Assembly (NCBI GenBank): GCA_002329665.1
Contig: DCTV01000013.1
Location: forward strand, 1 to 19,995
From: Christensenella sp. UBA1431
GTDB taxonomy: Bacteria; Bacillota; Clostridia; Christensenellales; UBA1431
Length of the DNA: 19,995 nucleotides
Reading direction: 5' to 3'
Part shown: positions 1-7,037 of the stretch, piece after piece
How the letters are laid out: each line of letters starts with the position of its first letter
Position numbering within the stretch: position 1 is the first letter of the stretch
Translations under genes and position numbers: made by a program
The notes under the pieces: model-generated
Told to the model about the DNA's origin: nothing
What the model saw: the letters and a program-made list of their open reading frames with translations, nothing else
Databases searched by the model: none

Positions 1-609
1 GAGATCATCAAACGCTACGGCCACGAGCTGCTGGGCAGGCAGCAGGTGCAGGCGCTCCTGGATAACCTTAAAAGCACGCAGGCGGCGCTGGTGGACGAGG
101 TCGTGCCTAAGATGTTCACGCTGGGCGAGGTGCAGAAGGTCCTCGGGAACCTTTTGAAGGAGGGCATAAGCATCCGCGACATGGTGACCATACTTGAGAC
201 GCTCGGCGATTACGGGCGGCTGACGCACGACCCGGAGATGCTGACCGAGTACGTGCGCCAGAACCTCAAGCGCTCGATCACCAGGCAGTTCGCGGCCGAC
301 AAGAAGATCAGGGTCGTATCGCTGGACGCCGAACTCGAACAGACGATCCTCGACCATGTGCGCCAGAGCGACCACGGCTCGTTCGTCGCACTCGAGCCGG
401 ACGTCCTTAAAAAGATTTTCACTAGCCTGAAGCGTGCCATAGGACGCATGGCCGACCTCGGGCGCGTGCCCGTCGTGCTGACGTCGCCGATGGTGCGGCG
501 GCATTTCAAGCGCGTGACGGAACAGATGGCGCCGGACCTCACGGTTCTTTCCTTCAACGAACTAGAGCCTGGCGTGGAGATTACATCGGATGGGGTGGTT
601 AGTACATGA
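1..609 (+). CDS. flhA: FlhA, flagellar export gate protein (3' part; 5' end outside window)
   Basis: Reading frame 1 is open from the first base to a TGA at 607-609, giving 202 residues of a protein that begins upstream. This is the end of the FlhA cytoplasmic domain: the stretch LLGRQQVQALLDNLK and the block LGEVQKVLGNLLKEGISIRD followed by ILETLGDYG are typical of the C-terminal half. FlhA is the membrane export gate of the flagellar type III secretion system; this cytoplasmic part docks chaperone-substrate complexes and the FliI-FliJ ATPase stalk. The transmembrane half is not visible. The stop codon overlaps the flhF start (ATGA), indicating translational coupling. The family assignment is firm; nothing unusual is seen in the visible part. 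Confidence 0.95.
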   Translation, partial: EIIKRYGHELLGRQQVQALLDNLKSTQAALVDEVVPKMFTLGEVQKVLGNLLKEGISIRDMVTILETLGDYGRLTHDPEMLTEYVRQNLKRSITRQFAADKKIRVVSLDAELEQTILDHVRQSDHGSFVALEPDVLKKIFTSLKRAIGRMADLGRVPVVLTSPMVRRHFKRVTEQMAPDLTVLSFNELEPGVEITSDGVVST

Positions 610-1799
610 ATATCAAACGGTACATAGCAAAAGACATGATGGAAGCGACGCGCAGGATACGCGAGGAACTCGGTCCCGACGCCGTCATCCTGCACAACAA
701 ACCGATCCGCAAAAAAGGGCTCCGCCGGTTATTCTCCCCGCCGATGGTGGAAGTGGTGGTCGCCTACGAACCGCAAAGAAGGGAGCCCGTTGTGGTCAGG
801 CTTCCCGACGAAGCGTGGCGCGCGCCCGAAAAACCCGCGCAGCAGGCGGAAAGCGGACGGGAGCAGAAAATAAGGGAACTCAACGGGAAGATCAGCGACA
901 TGCAGGCGATGATCAAGCGCCCTCCCGAGGCCCCCGCGACGCCCGCCCCGGCGATAGCGCCTGCCCGCCCTGTGGCGGCCCTGCAGGCCGAGCCCGGCGA
1001 CGCGGACGTGGACGCGCTGGCCGGGAAGCTATCGGGCATGGACCTTATCGAAGACATGGCGCTGAGCGTGAGCCGGAAGGCGAAGCGGGCGGCAAAGGCG
1101 CGGGGCATGGGCATCGACGAGGCGGTGAGACAGGTGTTGGCCGACCTGCTCGGGAAGCCGGAGCCGATCAGGGTGCGGCGGTTCGAACGGACGGTGGCCA
1201 TCCTTTTCGGGCCGACGGGAGTGGGCAAGACCACGTCGCTCATCAAGCTCGCGGCGCATTACACGCTGGAGGAAAAACTGAGGGTCGGCCTCATCAACAC
1301 CGACACCTACCGCCTCGCGGCGCACGAGCAACTCAAGGCGTACGCGGACATCATAGGGACGCCGCTGAGCGCGGTGTATGCGCCCGAGGAGATCGTGCAG
1401 GCGCTCAACGAGCACGAGGACAAGGACATCGTTTTCATCGACACGGCCGGCAAGAAACCGGGCGACCTCCAGCACCAGTCCGACATCGAGAAGCTTGTCC
1501 GCCTTAGCGGGGCCGGCGAGGTGTACCTGGTGATCGCGGCGCCGACCAGCTCGAGGGCCTGCAGGGAGATCATCAAAAACTACAACTGTCTTCGCGACTA
1601 CAAGCTGCTGGTCACCAAGACGGACGAGACGGACTCGACCGCCACGATCCTCAACGCGAAATGGCTGTCCGGGCGTCCGCTGTCCTACGTCGCGACCGGG
1701 CAGAACGTCCCGGACGACATCCAGATCGCGGACATTGACGAGATTCTGCGAAGGACGTTCAGGGAGGAGAGCGCATGCTTGAGCAGGTTAGCAAATTAA
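606..1799 (+). CDS. flhF: FlhF, SRP-type GTPase for flagellar placement
   Basis: This 397-residue protein has the FlhF layout: a short N-terminal B domain starting MNIKRYIAKDMMEATRRI, a variable Pro/Ala-rich linker (about residues 75-130), and an SRP-type NG GTPase domain. GTPase motifs are visible: P-loop GPTGVGKTT at 202-210, DTYRLAA at 233-239, DTAG at 279-282 and TKTD at 337-340. FlhF acts at the membrane, dimerises on GTP and helps decide where the flagellar base forms; its GTPase is activated by FlhG, encoded next. The G3 motif reads DTAGKKP where SRP GTPases usually have DTAGR, a conservative change. The start at 606 overlaps the flhA stop by 4 bases. The length is normal for the family. 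Confidence 0.96.
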   Translation: MNIKRYIAKDMMEATRRIREELGPDAVILHNKPIRKKGLRRLFSPPMVEVVVAYEPQRREPVVVRLPDEAWRAPEKPAQQAESGREQKIRELNGKISDMQAMIKRPPEAPATPAPAIAPARPVAALQAEPGDADVDALAGKLSGMDLIEDMALSVSRKAKRAAKARGMGIDEAVRQVLADLLGKPEPIRVRRFERTVAILFGPTGVGKTTSLIKLAAHYTLEEKLRVGLINTDTYRLAAHEQLKAYADIIGTPLSAVYAPEEIVQALNEHEDKDIVFIDTAGKKPGDLQHQSDIEKLVRLSGAGEVYLVIAAPTSSRACREIIKNYNCLRDYKLLVTKTDETDSTATILNAKWLSGRPLSYVATGQNVPDDIQIADIDEILRRTFREESACLSRLAN

Positions 1800-2647
1800 A
1801 GGAGCGGGTGATCGAACAAAGGTCGCTCCCCAAAACGCATGTGATCTCGGTGTCCAGCGGGAAAGGCGGCGTGGGCAAGACCAGTTTTGCCGTAAACTTC
1901 GCCATCGCGCTGAGCCGGCTGGGCAAGAGGATCCTCATTATCGACGCCGACTTCGGGCTGGCCAACATCGACGTGATGCTGGGCGTTTCGGTGGTCCACG
2001 ACCTCTCCAGCGTCATCGGCGGGGAACGGGACATCCGGGACGTGATCAGCGAAGGCCACCACGGCGTGAAGTTCATCTCGGGCGGGTCGGGGGTGTACGA
2101 ACTGATCTCGCTCGACGAAGCCAGGGTCGCCCGCCTCGTCTCGCAGATGTGCCGGCTGGAGGACATCGCCGACATCATCCTGCTGGACACCGGCGCAGGC
2201 CTGTCCGACGTCGTGCTCAGGGTGGTCCGCTCCAGCGATGAAGCCATCGTCATCACGACCCCCGAACCGACCGCGATCATGGACGCATATGCGCTGATTA
2301 AGACGGTGAACCGGTTCGAGGACAGCCCGAAGCTGCGCCTCATCGTGAACCTCGTCACTTCGAACAAGGAAGGCAACGAGATGCTCAACGGGTTTGTCCG
2401 CGTCGTGAAGAAGAACATGCAACTCGATCTGAACAAGACGGGGTTCATCCTCAGGGACCCGAGCGTGGCGCTGGCGGTGAAGTCGCAGGTGCCGCTGCTC
2501 GTCGGATACCCGGACAGCCCGGCGGCGCAGAACATCCAATCGATCGCCTCGAAGTACCTGGACGTACCCATCGCCGGGGGGAGGGGACAGGGGCTTTCGC
2601 ATTTTCTCAACAGGCTTTTCGGGAGGCAAACGGAAAATGCAGGATAA
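1775..2647 (+). CDS. flhG: FlhG (YlxH/FleN), MinD-like ATPase controlling flagellar number
   Basis: This 290-residue MinD/ParA-type ATPase has a deviant Walker A KGGVGKT at 30-36, the switch region DADFGLANID at 57-66, and Walker B IILLDTGAG around 134-142. The C-terminal stretch GLSHFLNRLFGR looks like the amphipathic helix that anchors MinD-type proteins to the membrane. FlhG homologues activate the FlhF GTPase through an N-terminal DQAxxLR motif. Here the best counterpart is EQVSKLK at 3-9, which keeps the pattern with conservative changes. The gene overlaps flhF by 25 bases and has a good site (GGGAGGAG) upstream of ATG 1775. FlhG also delivers C-ring parts in Gram-positive bacteria, which fits its place in an early operon. 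Confidence 0.96.
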   Translation: MLEQVSKLKERVIEQRSLPKTHVISVSSGKGGVGKTSFAVNFAIALSRLGKRILIIDADFGLANIDVMLGVSVVHDLSSVIGGERDIRDVISEGHHGVKFISGGSGVYELISLDEARVARLVSQMCRLEDIADIILLDTGAGLSDVVLRVVRSSDEAIVITTPEPTAIMDAYALIKTVNRFEDSPKLRLIVNLVTSNKEGNEMLNGFVRVVKKNMQLDLNKTGFILRDPSVALAVKSQVPLLVGYPDSPAAQNIQSIASKYLDVPIAGGRGQGLSHFLNRLFGRQTENAG

Positions 2648-3284
2648 ACCAATGGATCTGAGCAAGTTTCTTTATGTGGGAAAACGTGTTTTCATCGTCA
2701 GGGACGGGATCGTGTTCATCACCAGCGTCCGGGACGTGCGGGAGGAAAACGCCGTCCTGCTGGCCATGCCTGTCAGCCGCGGCGCGCCCGTGTTCATCGA
2801 GGACGGCGCGCAGATCGAGGTCGGGTTCTGGGAGGCCAACGGGATATTCTCCTATCAGGCGGTGGTGACCCAGGGCATATGGACCGACACTGTTAGGATG
2901 TACCACGTCAAACCCTGTTCACGGCTGACGAAGCTGCAACGGCGGGAAAACTACCGTTTGCCCGTTTCCTGCAGCGTGAGAATCCGGATACTCGACGGCG
3001 ACGGCGGGGAGTTTAAAACGCGGACGTTAAACATCAGCCTCGGCGGCGCTTGTATTAAGTCGCCCCGGCTCTATGAAAGAGGCACGAAACTCACCTGCTT
3101 TGTCGACCTTGAGGGGAAAGGCACCGTAGAGGCCGCCGGCGAGGTAGTGCATCATTCGAAGCTCAACACCGCCAATGAAATGTACGCGCTGGGCATCCAA
3201 TTCACGCAGTGCGCGCCGGCCGAACTGCGCCGGCTGGCCAGGTTCATGCGCGCCCAGGAGATGAAAAGAAGGAGATTACAATGA
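2637..3284 (+). CDS. PilZ-domain flagellar regulator (YcgR/MotI-like)
   Basis: This 215-residue protein has two domains: an N-terminal beta-rich YcgR-N-like part (about residues 8-95) and a C-terminal PilZ domain. The two c-di-GMP binding signatures are both present: RxxxR as RENYR at 103-107, and NxSxxG as NISLGG at 132-137. Proteins of this build bind c-di-GMP and slow or clutch the motor (YcgR, Bacillus MotI/DgrA). The motor effect here is inferred from the family and from its position between flhG and fliA. ATG 2637 overlaps flhG by 11 bases and has a GGGAGG site before it; a second in-frame ATG lies five codons later. The stop overlaps the fliA start (ATGA). Confidence 0.9.
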   Translation: MQDKPMDLSKFLYVGKRVFIVRDGIVFITSVRDVREENAVLLAMPVSRGAPVFIEDGAQIEVGFWEANGIFSYQAVVTQGIWTDTVRMYHVKPCSRLTKLQRRENYRLPVSCSVRIRILDGDGGEFKTRTLNISLGGACIKSPRLYERGTKLTCFVDLEGKGTVEAAGEVVHHSKLNTANEMYALGIQFTQCAPAELRRLARFMRAQEMKRRRLQ

Positions 3285-4099
3285 TTGCGCCGAATACCGC
3301 AAAACGATTCGAGCATCAAAACGTCCCCGCCATCACGGGGCGCGCGAAAACCGACGAGGCCGCCGTCGAAAAGGCCTGGTCGGAGTATAACAAGACGCGA
3401 ACCCCGGAGGACAAAAACGTCCTGCTCACCCATTATCTGTATTTGGTCAAGAGCATTGTCGCGCGCATGATGCCGACCTACGGAAACCACAACGATTACG
3501 ACGACCTGTTCAGCTGCGGCGTGATCGGGCTGATGGACGCTATAGAAAAATACGACGTGAAGCGCAATGTCAAGTTCGAAACCTACGCCGTGCGCCGCGT
3601 GCGCGGCGAGATCCTGGACAGCATGCGCAAACAGGACTGGGCGCCCTCGAGCCTTCGCCGCAAGATCAACGCGCTCGGCAAGGCGTCGAGCGAACTGGAG
3701 GGCATGCTGGGGCGCGAGCCAACCGAGACAGAAATCGCCGACTACATGGACATGAGCGTCGCCGAACTGAGAAAGCTCATCGACCGGTCGCACATGTTCA
3801 ACATCGTGCATTTCGAGGACGTGCTGCTCGCCGGGTCCCATGAGCGCAGGCTCGCCAACCGCGAGGACCTTTCCACGGCCGCGCAGGTGGAAAGGATCGA
3901 GATACGCGACGCGCTGGGCACGATCATCGACGCCCTCCCCTACAACGAGAAGACCGTCATCGCGCTTTACTATTACAAGGAACTCACGTTCAAGGAGATA
4001 GCCAGGATCCTGCAGGTGTCCGAGTCGTGGGTGTCGCAGATCCATTCGCGCACGCTCCTCAAGCTCAGGGACAAACTCAAAGACACCCTGTTCGGCTGA
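3281..4099 (+). CDS. fliA: FliA/SigD, flagellar RNA polymerase sigma factor (sigma-28)
   Basis: This 272-residue sigma-70 family protein has the three regions expected of sigma-28. Region 2 spans about 46-120 and includes the DYDDLFSCGVIGLMDAIEKYD core-binding block. Region 3 spans 121-170 and starts with the APSSLRRK pattern. Region 4 spans 212-265 with its helix-turn-helix at about 236-258. The frame is open further upstream, but ATG 3281 is chosen because AGAAGGAG lies just before it and it overlaps the PilZ stop by 4 bases. FliA directs transcription of late flagellar genes. Two promoters in this window (before flgF and hag) match its recognition sequence, and its anti-sigma factor FlgM is encoded downstream. 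Confidence 0.96.
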   Translation: MIAPNTAKRFEHQNVPAITGRAKTDEAAVEKAWSEYNKTRTPEDKNVLLTHYLYLVKSIVARMMPTYGNHNDYDDLFSCGVIGLMDAIEKYDVKRNVKFETYAVRRVRGEILDSMRKQDWAPSSLRRKINALGKASSELEGMLGREPTETEIADYMDMSVAELRKLIDRSHMFNIVHFEDVLLAGSHERRLANREDLSTAAQVERIEIRDALGTIIDALPYNEKTVIALYYYKELTFKEIARILQVSESWVSQIHSRTLLKLRDKLKDTLFG

Positions 4100-4143
4100 C
4101 CACGGCGGCCGGACAGGAGCCGCGCCGATAGGAGGCGAACGCC

Positions 4144-4464
4144 GTGACAAACATTATCGAGACGCAGGGAATGATCCAGCGGACAGCCGATTTCGCCAAG
4201 GACAGCAGCCATCAACTGCACCGGACGGACGTGTCCCAGGATGCGTTTACCAAGGAAATGAAAGCGCGCGCCCAGCGCGAACTCCAACAGACCGTGGGCG
4301 TGACCGGCCCCGACGGGGACGTCAGGATCAAGGAAAGCCGGGAGCGGGGCGCGAGGCAGCAGGCAGCCGATCAAAAGAAAAAGCAGCGCAGGAAAGCGAA
4401 AACCCCGTCCGACGCGGCACGGCGCCGGTACGAGAGCGATTCGAAATTCGACATCCGGATCTAA
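4144..4464 (+). CDS. Small hydrophilic protein of unknown function after fliA
   Basis: This 106-residue reading frame starts at GTG 4144 behind a strong AGGAGG site (8 bases away), 44 bases after fliA on the same strand. The product has no cysteine, no signal peptide and no membrane segment. It is predicted mostly helical, with a Lys/Arg-rich tract at about 77-88 (KKKQRRKAK) and a short conserved-looking end (SKFDIRI). I do not recognise a domain. It is not an obvious SwrB (the gene after sigD in Bacillus), which has a membrane anchor. From memory, clostridial flagellar clusters often carry an unnamed protein of about 100 residues at this place, but that is recollection, not a search. It is probably the last gene of the early operon. 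Confidence 0.72.
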   Translation: MTNIIETQGMIQRTADFAKDSSHQLHRTDVSQDAFTKEMKARAQRELQQTVGVTGPDGDVRIKESRERGARQQAADQKKKQRRKAKTPSDAARRRYESDSKFDIRI

Positions 4465-4515
4465 GAAATGACGGGGCGGGTTTTTTACGTTTCGCCGACG
4501 GGGCGTTTGCGCAAC

Positions 4516-4537
4516 ATGAACGTTTCGCTTCATTTTT
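4516..4537 (+). terminator. Weak candidate terminator after the early operon
   Basis: ATGAA (4516-4520) can pair with TTCAT (4529-4533), extended by an inner CG/CG pair with one bulged base, and is followed by five T residues (4533-4537). It lies between the small gene and the SigD promoter, where the early operon would be expected to end. The stem is short, so some read-through into flgF is likely. Confidence 0.3.
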
Positions 4538-4561
4538 GCCCGGCACGGCCGGCCTTTTGCG

Positions 4562-4589
4562 TGAAGTTTTTGGGGAGAATAACCGATAA
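4562..4589 (+). promoter_or_regulatory. SigD/FliA-type promoter for the flgF-csrA late operon
   Basis: TGAAGTTT (4562-4569), 12 bases, then ACCGATAA (4582-4589). The sigma-28 consensus is TAAAGTTT and GCCGATAA, so each half matches 7 of 8. The spacing is the same as at the hag promoter in this window, which supports both. The flgF start codon lies 45 bases downstream. Confidence 0.8.
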
Positions 4590-4634
4590 AGAAAACAGGC
4601 GGCAACATGCGCCCAAATTAAAGGAGGCGGTGCG

Positions 4635-5390
4635 GTGCTTAGGGGGCTCTACATCTCGGGGACGGGCATGCTCACGCAGGCGAGCCGTATGAACGTACTG
4701 ACCAACAACATCGCGAACGCGGAGACTTCGGGGTACAAATCCGACGAACTGCTCACGCGGTCCTTCGCGGACATGATGATCGAGAGGATCAACGATCCGG
4801 GGATAGTCAACGTTTCCAAACAAGTCGGTCCGCTCAACACGGGCGTGCACATCGACGAGATCCACACCTCGCTTTCCGAGGGGCCTGTCGAAGAGACCGG
4901 GCTTTCCACCGATCTCGCGATAGAGGGCGACGCGTTTTTCACCGTGCGTACGCCCGCGGGGGTTATGTACACGCGCGCGGGCAACTTCAAAGTGGACGCA
5001 AACGGGTACCTCGTCACGGCCGACGGCCACGCCGTGCTCGGGGAAAACGGGCCCGTACGCGTGGGGACCGCCGATTTTTCCGTGGACGAAACCGGCGCTG
5101 TGGGAGCCGGCGGGAGGCGGATCGATACGCTGCGCATGGCGGCCTTCGCCGACGAAGGCGGGCTGCGTAAAGCCGGCGACAGCCTGTTCGTAAACTACGC
5201 GAACCAGCAGGAACTGCGGGCCGAGGGGTATAAGGTGCGCCAGGAATATCTGGAAAACTCGAACGTGGACGTGGTGGACGAGATCGTGCGGATGATCGAG
5301 GTGCAGCGCGCCTACGAGACCAACCAGAGGATTATCCAGATCACGGACGAAACGTTCGGGCGCGCCGTAAACGACATCGGCCGGCTTTAA
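4635..5390 (+). CDS. flgF: FlgF-type rod protein (FlhO-like)
   Basis: This 251-residue flagellar axial protein has the rod signature near its N terminus (NNIANAETSGYK, about residues 24-35) and the matching C-terminal helix (ENSNVDVVDEIVRMIEVQRAYETNQRIIQ). N- and C-terminal helices of this type coil together in the rod. The protein pairs with the FlgG-like protein encoded next, as in the flhO-flhP pair of Bacillus. The start is GTG 4635, chosen because AAGGAGG stands 8 bases before it and translation gives the family's usual N terminus MLRGLYISGTGM. FlgF and FlgG are hard to tell apart without a tree; the name follows gene order. It is exported without a signal peptide through the flagellar secretion system. 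Confidence 0.88.
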   Translation: MLRGLYISGTGMLTQASRMNVLTNNIANAETSGYKSDELLTRSFADMMIERINDPGIVNVSKQVGPLNTGVHIDEIHTSLSEGPVEETGLSTDLAIEGDAFFTVRTPAGVMYTRAGNFKVDANGYLVTADGHAVLGENGPVRVGTADFSVDETGAVGAGGRRIDTLRMAAFADEGGLRKAGDSLFVNYANQQELRAEGYKVRQEYLENSNVDVVDEIVRMIEVQRAYETNQRIIQITDETFGRAVNDIGRL

Positions 5391-5411
5391 TACGGATTTG
5401 GAGCGTTAGAA

Positions 5412-6179
5412 ATGATACAGTCTCTGCATACGGCCGCGACGGGCGCGAAGAACCAGCAGCTGAGGATCGACGCCATCGCCAACAACGTCGCGAACATCGA
5501 CACCGACGGGTTCAAGTCGTCGCGCGTGTGTTTCAAGGACGCGGTGTACCAGACGATGCGCAGCCCGCTGCAGCCGCAGGACGGCACGAAGAACCTCGGG
5601 CTCGGTCACGGCGTGCTCGTTTCGGACACGATGACGGATTTTTGCCAGGGGACGGTCCGTATGACCGGGCGTGCGCTGGATTTCGCGCTGGAAGGCGAAG
5701 GGTTCTTCACGGTGTCCGGCGCGCAGGGCGAGACGCTTTACACGCGTTGCGGCCTGTTCTCGGTTTCCGTCGAGGACGGCGGCGCGTACCTGGTGACGCA
5801 GCAGGGCTACTACGTGCTCGACGATTCGGGAGGGCGCATTGGGTTGCCCGGCGACGTCGAAGGCGTCACCTGCAGCGAAGCCGGCGTCCTGTCCGACGCG
5901 GCGGGGACGCCGTTTGCGGCCCTCGGGATCGCGGCGTTCGACAATCCGCAGGGCCTTTTTAAGACGGGCGGCAATTGCTATGCGCCCTCGGAGGCGTCCG
6001 GCCCGGCGAAGGAGGCCGGGGACGCCAGGGTGAGACAGGGGTGCGCGGAAAGCTCGAACGTGGACCTGGTCGACGAGATAACGAAGCTGATGCGCGCGCA
6101 GAGGGCCTACTCCCTCATCAGCCGGGCGATTACCACGGCGGATGAAATGGAGTCGGTCGCGAACAACCTGCGCAGGTAA
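5412..6179 (+). CDS. flgG: FlgG-type distal rod protein (FlhP-like)
   Basis: This 255-residue rod protein, near the usual 260 of FlgG, starts MIQSLHTAATGA. The rod signature is ANNVANIDTDGFK at about 22-34, and the C-terminal helix is SSNVDLVDEITKLMRAQRAYSLISRAI. FlgG builds the distal rod that joins the basal body to the hook. It follows flgF after 21 bases, and the two share the same N- and C-terminal pattern with a different middle, as expected of ancient paralogues. The site before ATG 5412 is weak (GGAG). It belongs to the SigD-driven unit, which is usual for flhO-flhP in Gram-positive bacteria. The label FlgG rather than FlgF is by order and length. Confidence 0.88.
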   Translation: MIQSLHTAATGAKNQQLRIDAIANNVANIDTDGFKSSRVCFKDAVYQTMRSPLQPQDGTKNLGLGHGVLVSDTMTDFCQGTVRMTGRALDFALEGEGFFTVSGAQGETLYTRCGLFSVSVEDGGAYLVTQQGYYVLDDSGGRIGLPGDVEGVTCSEAGVLSDAAGTPFAALGIAAFDNPQGLFKTGGNCYAPSEASGPAKEAGDARVRQGCAESSNVDLVDEITKLMRAQRAYSLISRAITTADEMESVANNLRR

Positions 6180-6205
6180 CGCTGCTTGGACCGGAGGGAA
6201 ACACG

Positions 6206-6688
6206 ATGGAGAAAATCCGTACCTGCCGGTGGTGCCGCAGGCTCTACCAGGGGATCAGCGATAGTTTCTGCCCGGAATGCGTGCAGAAAATGGACGACGC
6301 GTTCGTGACGGTCCGCGCGTACCTGGACAGCCACCCCAAGGCGAACGCGACCGACATCACGAAGGCCACGGGCCTCGAGGAAAAGATCGTGCTCCAGCTC
6401 CTCAGGGACGAACGCCTGCAGGAGTATACGCATTATACCATGCGCTGCGGGGTCTGCGGCAGGGCGATCGAAGAGGGAAAATTCTGCGGCGGCTGCAAAA
6501 AGATGATGGAGGGGTTCGCCCGGGCAAACGCTCCCGCCGGGGAGAAAAGGCGCGAACCGCGGGAATCCTCGCACCGCGAGCGGGAATCTTCGCACCGCGA
6601 GCAGGAATCTTCGCACCGCAAGAGGGAAACAGGCACCGATCCGGCGGCGAAGCCTTTCAGGAACATACGCCTGTACGACGACGATTAA
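6206..6688 (+). CDS. yvyF: YvyF-like flagellar operon protein with two zinc ribbons
   Basis: This 160-residue protein sits just before flgM, exactly where yvyF is found in Bacillus. It has two CxxC pairs near the N terminus (Cys7, 10, 22, 25) and two more after the middle (Cys81, 84, 94, 97), so two zinc ribbons are likely. Between them is a helical, winged-helix-like stretch (about 33-74). The family is known as a flagellar operon protein, but I know of no established biochemical role; a regulatory, nucleic-acid or protein-binding role is possible. The C-terminal tail is highly charged and contains three tandem 21-base repeats encoding (R/Q)ESSHR(E/K). ATG 6206 has a good CGGAGGG site. Confidence 0.82.
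   Translation: MEKIRTCRWCRRLYQGISDSFCPECVQKMDDAFVTVRAYLDSHPKANATDITKATGLEEKIVLQLLRDERLQEYTHYTMRCGVCGRAIEEGKFCGGCKKMMEGFARANAPAGEKRREPRESSHRERESSHREQESSHRKRETGTDPAAKPFRNIRLYDDD
6560..6622 (+). repeat. Three tandem 21-base repeats inside yvyF
   Basis: Units lie at 6560-6580, 6581-6601 and 6602-6622. Unit 2 differs from unit 1 by one base, and unit 3 differs from unit 2 by two. Each encodes one heptad of the type RESSHRE. Since 21 is a multiple of three, gain or loss of a unit would keep the frame open. The repeat is contiguous with no spacers, so it is not a CRISPR. Confidence 0.9.
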
Positions 6689-6717
6689 GAGCGGACGGAT
6701 GCGCGGAGGTGTTTTCG

Positions 6718-7017
6718 ATGAAGATCGATTCGGTAAACCAACAGATGATGATAAAAAAATTCATGTCCGGCGCCCGCATCAGAGAGGACCGGGGCAAGAG
6801 CACGCCCGCAAGGGACAAGGTCGAGCTTTCGGACAACGCCGTCGCGTTTGCATCCGTGATGAAAACGGCGCGCGGCGTCGATGTTTCGCGGACCGCGGAC
6901 GAACTCAGGGAGATCGAAGAGATCACGCGCCAGGTGCGGACGGGGACCTTCAACGTATCCGGCCGCGATATAGCGGACAAGATGCTCGAAACGATGCTTG
7001 CCGACCTCGGCATGTAG
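6718..7017 (+). CDS. flgM: FlgM, anti-sigma-28 factor
   Basis: This 99-residue protein starts at ATG 6718 behind GCGGAGGTG and ends in TAG at 7015-7017. It starts MKIDSVNQQMM, has the central DKVELSDNAVAFASVM segment, and a C-terminal helical part ending NVSGRDIADKMLETML, which fits the sigma-binding half of FlgM. FlgM holds FliA inactive in the cytoplasm until the hook is complete, then leaves through the export channel. Both partners are encoded in this window, about 2.6 kb apart. It lies between yvyF and flgN as in Bacillus, and being in a SigD-dependent unit it provides negative feedback on its own transcription. Confidence 0.88.
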   Translation: MKIDSVNQQMMIKKFMSGARIREDRGKSTPARDKVELSDNAVAFASVMKTARGVDVSRTADELREIEEITRQVRTGTFNVSGRDIADKMLETMLADLGM

Positions 7018-7037
7018 TGAATAACGGAGGGTGGAAC

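Noticed and set aside
1759..2665. Two long minus-strand frames opposite flhG
   Set aside because: Both are shadows of flhG; no start signal or protein family is recognisable.
4124..4131. GCCGATAG resembling a SigD -10 element before the small gene at 4144
   Set aside because: No TAAAGTTT-like element lies at the proper distance upstream, and the match runs into the AGGAGG ribosome binding site.
4468..4692. A 74-codon plus-strand frame before flgF
   Set aside because: It spans the SigD promoter and runs into flgF in another frame; no ribosome binding site.
6560..6622. Possible CRISPR array
   Set aside because: The three repeats are contiguous, in frame and without spacers, so this is a coding tandem repeat.
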